A DNA stretch of 64,000 nucleotides from Glycomyces sambucus. GTDB taxonomy: Bacteria; Actinomycetota; Actinomycetes; Mycobacteriales; Micromonosporaceae. Below, piece by piece: positions 33,692 through 43,018 of the stretch. Positions within the stretch are counted from its first letter, which is position 1. Each line of letters begins with the position of its first letter. Where the stretch lies: contig NZ_FNGF01000011.1 in the NCBI RefSeq assembly GCF_900102815.1, forward strand, positions 19,581 to 83,580, read 5' to 3'. The position numbers and the translations under genes were made by a program. A model generated the notes under the pieces. It was not told the origin of the DNA, did not search any database, and saw only the letters and a list, made by a program, of their open reading frames with translations.

Positions 33692-35056
33692 ATGCAGTAT
33701 CACGAATCCGTGCTCGGTCTCATCGGGAACACGCCGCTGGTGAAGCTGGGGTCCGTCACCGACGGCGCTCCGGCGACGGTGCTGGCGAAGGTCGAGTACC
33801 TGAATCCGGGCGGGTCCATCAAGGACCGCATCGCGCAGCGCATGATCGACGAGGCGGAGGCGTCGGGCGCCTTGAAGCCGGGCGGGACGATCGTGGAGCC
33901 GACGTCGGGGAACACGGGCGTGGGCCTGGCGATGGTGGCGCAGCAGCGCGGCTACCGGTGCGTGTTCGTGTGCCCGGACAAGGTGTCGGAGGACAAGCGG
34001 AACGTGCTGAAGGCGTACGGCGCGGAGGTCGTGGTGTGCCCGACGGCGGTGGACCCGGAGGACCCGCGCTCGTACTACAAGGTCTCGGACCGCCTGATGG
34101 GCGAGATCGAGGGCGCGTGGAAGCCGGACCAGTACTCGAACCCGGCGAACCCGGCGTCGCATTACGCGCAGACGGGCCCGGAGGTCTGGGAGCAGACGGA
34201 CGGGCGGATCACGCACCTGGTCGCGGGGGTCGGCACGGGCGGGACGATCACCGGGATCGGGAGGTACCTCAAGGAGGTCTCGGGCGGGAGGGTGCAGGTC
34301 GTGGGCGCGGACCCGGAGGGGTCGGTGTACTCGGGCGGGACGGGCCGGCCGTACCTGGTCGAGGGCGTGGGCGAGGACTTCTGGCCGTCGAACTACGACC
34401 GGGGCCTGGCGGACCGGATCGTGGAGGTGACGGACGCGGAGTCGTTCGCGATGACGCGCCGCCTGGCCCGCGAGGAGGGCCTGCTGGTGGGCGGTTCGGC
34501 GGGGATGGCGGTGGTCGGGGCGGTCGCGGTGGCGCGGGACGCGGACCCGGGGGACGTGATCGTGGTGATCCTCCCCGACGGGGGCCGCGGGTACCTGTCG
34601 AAGATCTTCAACGACTCGTGGATGACCGAGTTCGGGTTCATGGGCGGGTCCGGGAAGACGACGGTCGGCGAGGTGCTGGCGGGCAAGGGCGGGGACATCC
34701 CCGAGCTGGTCCACGTGCATCCGCAGGACACGGTGCGCGAGGCGATCGACATCATGCGCCAGTTCGGGGTGAGCCAGATGCCGGTGCTGAAGGCGGAGCC
34801 GCCGGTGACGTCGGGCGAGGTCGCGGGCGCGGTGGCGGAGCGGGACCTGATGGACGCGCTGTTCGGGGGGAAGGCGACGCTGCACGATCCGATCGAGCGG
34901 CACATCGGTGCGCCGCTGCCGACGATCGGGTCGGGCGAGCAGGTGGAGCGGGCGGTGGCGGCGCTCCAGGACCGGGACGCGCTCATGGTGTTCGCCGAGG
35001 GCAAGCCGGTCGGGGTGCTGACGCGGCAGGACCTGCTCAGCTACGTGGAGCGGTGA
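33692..35056 (+). CDS. cbs: Cystathionine beta-synthase
   Basis: 454 residues. PLP lysine in LNPGGSIKDRIAQ; phosphate-binding loop GTGGTITG; PTSGNTGVGLAMVAQ and the SPDKVSEDK-like VCPDKVSEDKRN loop are as in CBS rather than O-acetylserine sulfhydrylase. Two C-terminal CBS modules (about residues 335-450; HPQDTVREAIDIMRQFGVSQMPVLK and the GRHIGAPLP-like tail) fit the regulatory part. It makes cystathionine from serine and homocysteine (reverse transsulfuration). TAGGCT stands six bases before ATG 33692 (leaderless). The gamma-lyase/synthase gene at 61263 is the likely partner enzyme. Confidence 0.95.
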   Translation: MQYHESVLGLIGNTPLVKLGSVTDGAPATVLAKVEYLNPGGSIKDRIAQRMIDEAEASGALKPGGTIVEPTSGNTGVGLAMVAQQRGYRCVFVCPDKVSEDKRNVLKAYGAEVVVCPTAVDPEDPRSYYKVSDRLMGEIEGAWKPDQYSNPANPASHYAQTGPEVWEQTDGRITHLVAGVGTGGTITGIGRYLKEVSGGRVQVVGADPEGSVYSGGTGRPYLVEGVGEDFWPSNYDRGLADRIVEVTDAESFAMTRRLAREEGLLVGGSAGMAVVGAVAVARDADPGDVIVVILPDGGRGYLSKIFNDSWMTEFGFMGGSGKTTVGEVLAGKGGDIPELVHVHPQDTVREAIDIMRQFGVSQMPVLKAEPPVTSGEVAGAVAERDLMDALFGGKATLHDPIERHIGAPLPTIGSGEQVERAVAALQDRDALMVFAEGKPVGVLTRQDLLSYVER

Positions 35057-35108
35057 TGCCGGCGGTCATTTCGGCGGTTCGTTGACGCGGCGGCCCGGCC
35101 TCCCCTAA

Positions 35109-35126
35109 TATAAGTCTCAACTTATA
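35109..35126. promoter_or_regulatory. ArsR operator TATAAGT-CTCA-ACTTATA
   Basis: Perfect 7+4+7 inverted repeat in an AT-rich patch 13 bp before the SRPBCC start; it overlaps the expected promoter and leads straight into the AAGGAGG site. ArsR-family regulators of SRPBCC-type pairs bind such ATAAGT dyads; the regulator is the second gene of the operon. Confidence 0.65.
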
Positions 35127-35138
35127 CAAGGAGGGGCC

Positions 35139-35795
35139 ATGTCGGCAACCGCAGACCCGATCACCGCCGCCAGGATGGTGGCCAGGGAGATCCGCACCGG
35201 CGAGCGCGAGGGCGCCGCCACGAAGGTGCTGGTCGCCCGCCGCACGTACCGCGCCGAGCAGGCCGACGTCTGGGACGCGCTCACCAGTCCCGAGCGCCTG
35301 CCGCGCTGGTTCCTGCCCGTCAGCGGGGACCTCGAGGTCGGCGGCCGCTACCAGTTCGAGGGGAACGCCGGCGGCCTCGTCGAGCGCTGCGAAGCCCCCG
35401 ACTCGCTCTCGGCGACCTGGGAGTTCGGCGGCCAGGTCTCCTGGATGACCGTGAACCTGAGCAAGGGCGAGGGCGGCACCGTCCTCGAACTCGTCCACGA
35501 GGCGGTCGTCGACCCCGAGATGTGGCGCCAGTACGGGCCCGGCGCGGTCGGCATCGGCTGGGACGGCAGCCTGTACGGCCTCGGCGTCTACCTCGAGACC
35601 GGCACGCCGCTCGACGCCGCCGAGTTCGAGGCGTGGATGACCGGCCCGGACGGGGTCGCGTTCGCGCGCCTCGCCGGGGGCGGCTGGGCGCAGGCCGCGG
35701 TCGACGACGGCGACGACCGGGAGGCCGCCGACGCGGCCCTGGAGAACGTCGTCGCGTTCTACACCGTCGCCCCTCCGGAGGAGCCGCAGGCGTGA
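35139..35795 (+). CDS. SRPBCC (Aha1/START-like) ligand-binding protein
   Basis: 218 residues. The lipid-pocket SRPBCC fold is evident from VLVARRTYRAEQADVWDALTSPERLPRWFLP, the central LEVGGRYQFEGNAGG and the helix near the end (WDGSLYGLGVYLETG). Such proteins bind hydrophobic ligands and sit with an ArsR regulator in the same operon in many bacteria. AAGGAGG precedes ATG 35139. The 3' end overlaps the ArsR gene by four bases. The ligand is unknown; co-regulation through the operator at 35109 is likely. Confidence 0.9.
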   Translation: MSATADPITAARMVAREIRTGEREGAATKVLVARRTYRAEQADVWDALTSPERLPRWFLPVSGDLEVGGRYQFEGNAGGLVERCEAPDSLSATWEFGGQVSWMTVNLSKGEGGTVLELVHEAVVDPEMWRQYGPGAVGIGWDGSLYGLGVYLETGTPLDAAEFEAWMTGPDGVAFARLAGGGWAQAAVDDGDDREAADAALENVVAFYTVAPPEEPQA

Positions 35796-36187
35796 GCGGC
35801 GACGGTGCCGAGGCCGCGTTCGACGCGCTCGGCGACCCGGTGCGCCGCCGCGTCATGGAGCTCCTCGCCGAGGGCGAGGCGCCCGCCGGGGCCCTGGCGG
35901 CGATCCTCAAGGAGTCGCTGGGGATCTCGCAGCCGGCGGTGTCCCAGCACCTCAAGGTGCTCCGGGAGGCCGGGCTCGTGACGGTGCGCGCCGAGGGGAC
36001 GCGCCGGATCTACGGCGCCGACGACGCCGGCCTCGCGCGGGTGCGCGCCTGGCTGGAGCGGTTCGCCGACGGGTTCGCCGGGCCGCTCGACGCCCTGGAG
36101 ACCGAGCTCGCGCGGGGGAAGCGGGAGCGGCGCCTCCAGGGCCGGGCCGAGCCCGTCCGGGACCGGCGGAGGCGCGGCGCGGCGTAG
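35792..36187 (+). CDS. ArsR-family transcriptional regulator
   Basis: 131 residues from GTG 35792, overlapping the SRPBCC stop (GTGA). The winged helix is clear: FDALGDPVRRRVMELLAEGEAPAGALA...SLGISQPAVSQHLKVLREAGLVTVRAEGTRRIYG (residues about 8-70). No metal-binding cysteines are present, so it does not sense arsenic or zinc by the classic sites; it belongs to the SRPBCC-associated group. It probably represses the two-gene operon from the ATAAGT dyad. A very stable hairpin follows the stop. Confidence 0.93.
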   Translation: MSGDGAEAAFDALGDPVRRRVMELLAEGEAPAGALAAILKESLGISQPAVSQHLKVLREAGLVTVRAEGTRRIYGADDAGLARVRAWLERFADGFAGPLDALETELARGKRERRLQGRAEPVRDRRRRGAA

Positions 36188-36205
36188 CGGCGAACAGTTA
36201 GGAGT

Positions 36206-36260
36206 CCGACTCGTTTGGTTGCGGGGCTTGCAGAAGCGCCCCGCAAACCGGGCGAGTCGG
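36206..36260 (+). terminator. Long stem-loop after the ArsR gene
   Basis: Arms of 22-23 bases (36206-36227 and 36238-36260) pair as CCGACTCG/CGAGTCGG, three G-T wobbles, GGTT/AACC and GCGGGGC/GCCCCGC with one bulged A, around a 10-base loop. Strongest fold in this intergenic region, 19 bp after the ArsR stop. Confidence 0.75.
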
Positions 36261-36281
36261 ATATTACTGCGAGCGGACCTC

Positions 36282-36310
36282 TTGACAAGCGGCGTGACGA
36301 CCAGCACGAT
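36282..36310 (+). promoter_or_regulatory. Chitinase promoter, TTGACA-N17-CACGAT
   Basis: A perfect -35 (TTGACA, 36282-36287) and a -10-like CACGAT (36305-36310) with 17-bp spacing. The expected transcript starts near 36317 and has a short AT-rich leader (TTTAGGAATCTTTAAATATC) ending in GGAGG. No DasR-type ACTGGTCTAGACC motif is seen. Confidence 0.6.
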
Positions 36311-36352
36311 TGGGGAGTTACATTTAGGAATCTTTAAATATCTGGAGGTCCC

Positions 36353-37543
36353 TTGCGCCCCATCCGCAGAACGGCGATCACCGCCGCCGTCGCGCTCGCC
36401 ACCGCGGGCGCCGCCGTCGCGGTGCCGATCGCCTTCGCCAACAACGCCTCCGCCCAGGTCGCCTGCGAGGGCCCGGCGTGGCGCTCCAGCGCCGTCTACG
36501 TGGGCGGCGACCTCGTCAGCCACCAGCAGCGCGAGTACCGCGCCAAGTGGTGGACCACCGGCGAGACCCCCGGCACCACCGGCCAGTGGGGCGTCTGGCA
36601 GGACCTCGGCGCCTGCGACGGCGCCGAGCCGCCGACCACCGAGGACCCGACCGACCCGCCCACGGGCGGCCCGGGCCAGGGCGGCAACAACCTCACCGGC
36701 TACTGGCACAACTTCGACAACGGCTCCGGCGTCATGGAGCTGAACGACGTCCCCGCGACCTACGACATCATCGCGGTGGCCTTCGCCGAGTCCACGACCA
36801 CGCCCGGCCAGGTCGACTTCGCCCTCGACTCCAGCCTCACCAACGCCGGCTACACCGAGGCCGAGTTCAAGGCCGACATCGACGCGATCCAGGCCCAGGG
36901 CCGGGACGTCATCATCTCCGTCGGCGGCGAGCGCGGCAACGTCACCATCAACAACTCGGCCACCGCCGCGGCATTCGCGGGCTCGGTGGTCGGCCTGATG
37001 AACGAGTTCGGCTTCGACGGCGTCGACATCGACCTCGAGCACGGCATCAACGCCGGCGCGCTCGAGACCGCGCTGCGCTCGATCAGCTCGCAGAAGCCCG
37101 GCTTCACGTACACGATGGCGCCGCAGACGATCGACTTCCAGTCCACCTCCGCGGGGTACTACCAGCTCGCGGTCAACACCAAGGACATCCTGACGATCGT
37201 CAACATGCAGTACTACAACTCGGGCACCATGCTCGGCTGCAACGGACAGGTCTACGCCCAGGGCGACATCGACTTCCTCACCGCCCAGGCGTGCATCCAG
37301 CTCCAGGCCGGGCTCGCCCCGAGCCAGGTCGGCCTCGGCCTCCCGGCCGTCCAGAGCGCCGCGGGCTCGGGCTACGTCAACCCGACGATGGTCAACGACG
37401 CGATCACGTGCCTGGAGACGCGCCAGCGCTGCGGCGACTTCGTCCCCGCCCAGGCGTACCCGGGCATCGGCGGGGCGATGACCTGGTCGATCAACTGGGA
37501 CGCGACGAACAACTACAACTTCGCCAACACCGTCGGCGGATAA
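36353..37543 (+). CDS. Secreted GH18 chitinase with CBM5/12 chitin-binding module
   Basis: 396 residues, starting at TTG 36353 with GGAGG four bases upstream. A 35-residue signal peptide (MRPIRRTAITAAVALATAGA...ASA) is followed by a CBM5/12 domain (WRSSAVYVGGDLVSHQQREYRAKWWTTGETP, about 42-80), a Thr/Pro/Gly linker and the GH18 barrel. The catalytic DxxDxDxE is DGVDIDLE (about residue 225), intact. It hydrolyses chitin outside the cell by substrate-assisted retention. Cysteine pairs in the barrel and the module suggest export in oxidised form. Strong own promoter and terminator, not in an operon. Confidence 0.95.
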   Translation: MRPIRRTAITAAVALATAGAAVAVPIAFANNASAQVACEGPAWRSSAVYVGGDLVSHQQREYRAKWWTTGETPGTTGQWGVWQDLGACDGAEPPTTEDPTDPPTGGPGQGGNNLTGYWHNFDNGSGVMELNDVPATYDIIAVAFAESTTTPGQVDFALDSSLTNAGYTEAEFKADIDAIQAQGRDVIISVGGERGNVTINNSATAAAFAGSVVGLMNEFGFDGVDIDLEHGINAGALETALRSISSQKPGFTYTMAPQTIDFQSTSAGYYQLAVNTKDILTIVNMQYYNSGTMLGCNGQVYAQGDIDFLTAQACIQLQAGLAPSQVGLGLPAVQSAAGSGYVNPTMVNDAITCLETRQRCGDFVPAQAYPGIGGAMTWSINWDATNNYNFANTVGG

Positions 37544-37565
37544 GGCCCTACCCTCTCTCGCAAGT

Positions 37566-37599
37566 GGACCGGCCCCGCTCGTTCGAGCGGGGCCGGTCC
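37566..37599. terminator. Bidirectional terminator between chitinase and MHYT genes
   Basis: Perfect 16-bp stem GGACCGGCCCCGCTCG / CGAGCGGGGCCGGTCC around TT. Confidence 0.85.
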
Positions 37600-37633
37600 G
37601 TGCGTCCGGGCGCCGCCGCGGCGCCCGTGCGGG

Positions 37634-38437
37634 TCAGTAGCGCGGGGGCTTGCGCCCGGCGACCGGGCGGTCGGTGGTGCGCCGCTGAAGGGTGGTGAGG
37701 TGCTCATCGGCGCGCAGCTCCTCGTCGGTGGGCACCATGACCACGGTGAACACCAGGAAGAGCAGGACGATCGCGGTGAGGATCGCCATGGGGAAGACGA
37801 GGTCGACGGCGTCGACGCCGTGCGGGGCCTCCGCCGCGGTGCCGGTGGTGCGCACGCCGAGCATCCCCGTGTAGTGCATGAGGTTGACGGCGACGGCCAT
37901 GACGGCGGCGGCGAGCCACATCGAGGCGGCGCGCTGGAGCCGCCACGAGAGCCACAGGGCGGTGGTGGCGGCGCCGATCGCGACGGCGACCGAGGCGACG
38001 ACGTACCCGATGCGGTACCCGAACTCGAGTTCGGCGCTGACGGCGGCCTTGCCCGTGTAGTGCATGGCGGCCACGCCGATCCCGGTGAGCGTCCCGGCGG
38101 CGGCGAGCCGGAGCGGGGAGTACCGGCCGAGGCCGATGGCGAACAGGCCGCACGCGACGACGGCCACGGCGATGAGGGCGCTGAGCGCGGTCGTCCACGG
38201 GTCGTAGAGGATGCGCACGTCGCGCACGGTGAACCCGAGCATGGCGACGAAGTGCATGACCCAGATGCCGGTGCCGCCGATGGCGAACGCGGCGACCAGG
38301 AGCCAGAGGGCGCGGCGGGCGGGCCGGTCGTGGCGGCGGGCGTGGCGGGCGAGGAGGAGGCCGAGGGCGGAGCCGGTCATGGAGACCAGGAACGCCACGG
38401 GGAGGGTGGTGTACCCGTGGGAGAAGTGTTCGATCAT
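37634..38437 (-). CDS. MHYT-domain integral membrane sensor
   Basis: 267 residues, seven helices. Three copies of the MHYT motif are present (WVMHFVAML, AAMHYTGKA, NLMHYTGMLG), which in this family are thought to bind copper and sense oxygen, CO or NO. No output domain (GGDEF, EAL, kinase) is attached, so it is a stand-alone MHYT protein with a short cytosolic tail (DEELRADEHLTTLQRRTTD). ATG 38437 is the first Met of helix 1. Transcribed toward the chitinase gene and divergent from nothing: the region behind it is a long intergenic. Confidence 0.92.
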   Translation of the reverse strand: MIEHFSHGYTTLPVAFLVSMTGSALGLLLARHARRHDRPARRALWLLVAAFAIGGTGIWVMHFVAMLGFTVRDVRILYDPWTTALSALIAVAVVACGLFAIGLGRYSPLRLAAAGTLTGIGVAAMHYTGKAAVSAELEFGYRIGYVVASVAVAIGAATTALWLSWRLQRAASMWLAAAVMAVAVNLMHYTGMLGVRTTGTAAEAPHGVDAVDLVFPMAILTAIVLLFLVFTVVMVPTDEELRADEHLTTLQRRTTDRPVAGRKPPRY

Positions 38438-38818
38438 GCGGAATCCGAGGAGTGGGGGTACCGGAGTATGGGATTCGGATCGTATCCGCAGGAAGGGCCC
38501 CGTTGGGGCCGTTCGATTCTCCCGTATTGCCGACTACCGGTCGTTCCATGCCCTTTGCGGCGGGCCGGGCATCGCGCGAAACCGCTCGTTCGTGCACAGG
38601 GGCGACAGGGCCGGGCCGAGAATTCCGCCGAGCGGCGGACGGAACTCTGGCCGTTCGCACTGATCCGGACAAGCGTTGTGCGCTGTCTCACAGTCATCAC
38701 GGTTCACCAAGGGGCGCAACGGGACAGGGCCGCCGACCTGATGGTCGGTGGCCCTGCTTTCAGCGCCTTACGTGACGGTGCCTCTTCCGGGACGGTGCTC
38801 TCTAAGTGGCGTTGCCTT
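38438..38818. other. 381-bp intergenic region with MHYT promoter side and fumarase terminator, no gene seen
   Basis: Contains CGGAT-CGT-ATCCG (38476-38488) and GAATCC...GGATTC (38441/38471) near the MHYT start, a terminator for fumarase (38725-38756) and an 11-13 bp repeat of the fumarase 3' end (TTACGTGACGGTG at 38767). Short frames lack gene-like features. Confidence 0.6.
38725..38756 (-). terminator. Terminator of the fumarase gene
   Basis: CAGGGCC-g-CCGACC-TGAT-GGTCGG-t-GGCCCTG, 13 pairs plus a G-T wobble, downstream of the fumarase stop on the minus strand. Confidence 0.7.
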
Positions 38819-40480
<1,662 letters not shown>

Positions 40481-40647
40481 GACTCCGAACTTAGCGCGGC
40501 GCCTCCCGCACTCCGGGACCGGCGCGGGCGCCCCGCGAACCGGACGGCGGGCCGGTTTCGGCGCGGTGTCGGGCTGCGGGCTGTCGCACCCGGCGGGTAG
40601 CGTCACACCCGTGGCGGAGCGGCCCGGCCGCACCGCCCGTAAGCAGG

Positions 40648-40749
40648 TACGATTGCCAGGTTGCCCACCGCGAGGCGGGCAGCGCGCAAGTGATTCCTCC
40701 TGCTGCGGAGAGACCGCAGCCGATTGAGACCGAAGGAGGTGGAGCGATC
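40648..40749 (+). promoter_or_regulatory. rpsF promoter and structured leader that can mask the Shine-Dalgarno
   Basis: TACGAT (40648-40653) is a strong -10. The leader holds two hairpins. In the second, CCTCCT (40696-40701) pairs with AGGAGG (40734-40739), the rpsF ribosome-binding site, and encloses a perfect 7-bp hairpin GCTGCGG / CCGCAGC (40702-40720) and the unpaired CGATTGAGACCGA. Leaders of rpsF genes in many bacteria bind the S6:S18 complex for autoregulation; the present one has the right place and effect, but no match to a consensus was computed. Confidence 0.6.
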
Positions 40750-41040
40750 TTGCGGCACTATGAACTCATGGTGATCCTCGAACCCAACCTCGAGGAGAGC
40801 CAGGTCGGCCCGACGCTGGAGAAGTTCCTCAAGGGCGTCAAGGACGCCGGAGGAGCCGTCGACAAGATCGACGTCTGGGGTCGCCGCCGTCTCGCCTACG
40901 AGATCAACAAGAGCAACGAGGGCGTCTACGCCGTCGTCGACCTGCAGTCCGAGCCCGGTCCCGTCGCGGAGATGGACCGTCAGCTCCGGCTCAGCGAGTC
41001 GGTGCTGCGGACCAAGGTGCTGCGACCGGAGCTTCGGTAA
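40750..41040 (+). CDS. rpsF: Ribosomal protein bS6
   Basis: 96 residues from TTG 40750 (reading [29 protein letters not shown]), matching the actinobacterial S6 start; AAGGAGG is 10 bases upstream. The chain contains the S6 core [31 protein letters not shown] and the terminal [14 protein letters not shown]. It binds the 30S platform with S18, which is encoded two genes on. First gene of rpsF-ssb-rpsR-rplI, with intergenic gaps of 39, 48 and 14 bp. Confidence 0.96.
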   Translation: MRHYELMVILEPNLEESQVGPTLEKFLKGVKDAGGAVDKIDVWGRRRLAYEINKSNEGVYAVVDLQSEPGPVAEMDRQLRLSESVLRTKVLRPELR

Positions 41041-41079
41041 CCCGACCCTGCAACTGCGAGACCGTCAAGGAGATAGGTC

Positions 41080-41595
41080 ATGGCAGGAGAGACAGTCATC
41101 ACGGTTATCGGCAACCTCGTCGACGACCCCGAACTGCGTTACACGCCGTCCGGTGCCGCCGTCGCGAAGTTCCGCATCGCATCAACCCCGCGTGCGTTCG
41201 ACAAAGAGACGAACCAGTGGAAAGACGGTGAGGCGTTGTTCCTCACCTGCAGCGTCTGGCGCCAGTACGCCGAGAACGTCGCCGAGTCGCTTTCGCGCGG
41301 TACCCGCGTGATCGTGCAGGGCAGGCTCAAGCAGCGCAGCTACGAGACCCGCGAGGGCGAGAAGCGCACTGTGTACGAGCTCGACGTCGAGGAAGTTGGC
41401 CCCGCGCTGCGGTTCTCCACCGCGAAGCTCAACCGGTCCGGCGCGTCCGGCGGCGGTGGAGGCGGCGGCCGCTCCTTCGGGGGCGGCGGCGGTTCCAGCG
41501 CCGGCGGTTCGATGCCCGACGACCCTTGGGCCTCTGCGGCCCCGGCCGGCGGTGGCGCCGGCTCCGGCGGCTTCGACGAGGACCCGCCGTTCTAA
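41080..41595 (+). CDS. ssb: Single-stranded DNA-binding protein SSB
   Basis: 171 residues. The OB fold (residues 1-115) has the standard [25 protein letters not shown] and [38 protein letters not shown] Gly/Ser-rich linker leads to the acidic tip DEDPPF, the docking peptide for replication and repair partners. It coats single-stranded DNA in the cytosol. Placement between rpsF and rpsR is the conserved order. Confidence 0.97.
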   Translation: MAGETVITVIGNLVDDPELRYTPSGAAVAKFRIASTPRAFDKETNQWKDGEALFLTCSVWRQYAENVAESLSRGTRVIVQGRLKQRSYETREGEKRTVYELDVEEVGPALRFSTAKLNRSGASGGGGGGGRSFGGGGGSSAGGSMPDDPWASAAPAGGGAGSGGFDEDPPF

Positions 41596-41643
41596 CCGGG
41601 CCCGGCCCGGAACACGATCTCGAGTAAGAGGCAAGACAGCACA

Positions 41644-41889
41644 ATGGCCAACCCGAAATCGGCTCCCCTGCGGAAGCCGAAGAAGAAGCCGAACCCGCTT
41701 GAAAAAGAGGGTATCGAGTACGTCGACTACAAGGACACGGCGCTGCTGCGGAAGTTCATCTCCGACCGCGGCAAGATCCGTGCCCGCCGTGTGACCGGCG
41801 TGACCACCCAGCAGCAGCGCCAGATCGCCGCGGCCGTCAAGAACGCCCGCGAGATGGCCCTGCTCCCGTACACCAGCCAGACCCGCTAG
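41644..41889 (+). CDS. rpsR: Ribosomal protein bS18, zinc-ligand-free (C-minus) form
   Basis: 81 residues. The core [27 protein letters not shown] and the tail [13 protein letters not shown] are unmistakably S18. In the main-operon S18 of Streptomyces and mycobacteria the N-terminal part has CxFC and the loop TGNCxxHQR, forming a zinc-binding C-plus form. Here those positions are NPL and TGVTTQQQR: no cysteine at all. This is the zinc-independent form, usually encoded elsewhere and induced by zinc starvation. ssb and rplI flank it at normal spacing. Confidence 0.95.
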   Translation: MANPKSAPLRKPKKKPNPLEKEGIEYVDYKDTALLRKFISDRGKIRARRVTGVTTQQQRQIAAAVKNAREMALLPYTSQTR

Positions 41890-41903
41890 GAAGGAGCGCA
41901 CTT

Positions 41904-42365
41904 ATGAAGATCATCCTGACTCATGAGGTGCCCAACCTCGGTTCGGCCGGTGACGTCGTCGAGGTCAAGCCCGGCTACGGCCGCAACTACCTGCTGCCGC
42001 AGGGCCTTGCGATCGCGTGGACCAAGGGCGGTCAGAAGGAGGTCGACGCGATCCAGCGTGCGCGTGCCTCCCGCCAGATCCACGACCTGGACAAGGCCCG
42101 CTCGGTGGCGGACAAGCTGAAGCAGACGGACGCCCACATCGTCGCCCGCACCGGCGACGGCGACCGCCTGTTCGGTTCCATCACCGCGGCCGACATCGTC
42201 AAGGCCGTCGACGAGGCCGGCGGCCCGAAGATCGACCGCCGCCGCGTCGAGCTCGCCTCGACCATCAAGTCGGTCGGCACCTACGACGTGTCGGTCAAGC
42301 TGCACCCGGAGGTGACCGCGAAGTTCAAGCTCCAGGTCACCCCGGCCAAGCGCCGCAAGAAGTAG
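41904..42365 (+). CDS. rplI: Ribosomal protein bL9
   Basis: 153 residues. The N-terminal domain MKIILTHEVPNLGSAGDVVEVKPGYGRNYLLPQGLA is the L9 signature; a long helix (AIQRARASRQIHDLDKARSVADKL) joins it to the C-terminal RNA-binding domain (DRLFGSITAADIVKAV...FKLQVTPAKRRKK). AGGAAGGAG precedes ATG 41904. Last gene of the ribosomal operon; a 17-bp hairpin follows. Confidence 0.97.
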   Translation: MKIILTHEVPNLGSAGDVVEVKPGYGRNYLLPQGLAIAWTKGGQKEVDAIQRARASRQIHDLDKARSVADKLKQTDAHIVARTGDGDRLFGSITAADIVKAVDEAGGPKIDRRRVELASTIKSVGTYDVSVKLHPEVTAKFKLQVTPAKRRKK

Positions 42366-42373
42366 GCAAGCGC

Positions 42374-42411
42374 GACGAGGGCCCGCGACCGGACGGTCGC
42401 GGGCCCTCGTC
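42374..42411 (+). terminator. Terminator of the rpsF-ssb-rpsR-rplI operon
   Basis: Perfect 17-bp stem GACGAGGGCCCGCGACC / GGTCGCGGGCCCTCGTC with loop GGAC, 8 bp after the rplI stop. Confidence 0.88.
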
Positions 42412-42628
42412 ATGTCCGTCCACGCTTTCGAGTGAACCCTCCACGCCCGAAACATCCTTTATCGACCGCTTCGCCCGCCGATGTTCGAACGATCCCCCGC
42501 CCCCGCCCTTCCCCGCGGGCCCACCCCCGTCGCACCCGGGTGGGAGGTTGGTGCTTTTCGGCTGCTGGTCTTTCCTCGGTAGTGGAGAAGGTGGGTTCGG
42601 GCGGGTACCCGGGGCCGCCCGTACGGCC

Positions 42629-43018
42629 TCAGATCACCCAGCCGGCGGTCCGCAGCGTCACCGTCACCAGCCCCGCCCCCAGGATCGCCGCGGCCGAACC
42701 CGCCACGCCCGCACGCCATCCGGCGCGCGGCAGGCGCAGCAGCACCGCCACGAGGAGGCTCGCGGTGAGCGACGAGAGCGTCCACGCCCAGCCGCCCGCG
42801 ACCGCCGCGCCGATGCGCGCGGGCGCCGAGCATCCCGTCGCCGCGCAGCTCGCGTCCACTGGCGGCTGCGACAGCACCCACGTCAGGTAGACGGCCACCG
42901 GCACGGCGTACCACGCGAGGGTCACCAGCAACGTCGGAGTGAACGCGCGCTCACCGGGCCGGTCGTCGCCTTCGGGGTCGAGGCGCGGCCTGCGCTCGGG
43001 GCGCTGCGGAGCGGTCAT
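42629..43018 (-). CDS. Small membrane protein of unknown function
   Basis: 129 residues: a basic 25-residue cytosolic start (TAPQRPERRPRLDPEGDDRPG), three helices (TLLVTLAWYAVPVAVYLTWVL, AAVAGGWAWTLSSLTASLLVAVLLR, AGSAAAILGAGLVTVTLRTA) and two cysteines in the first extracellular loop (DASCAATGCSA). ATG 43018 has a good GAGGAGAGG site upstream. It points away from dnaB toward rplI, so the DnaA-box array lies in the region between it and dnaB. Not recognised as a known family. Confidence 0.6.
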   Translation of the reverse strand: MTAPQRPERRPRLDPEGDDRPGERAFTPTLLVTLAWYAVPVAVYLTWVLSQPPVDASCAATGCSAPARIGAAVAGGWAWTLSSLTASLLVAVLLRLPRAGWRAGVAGSAAAILGAGLVTVTLRTAGWVI

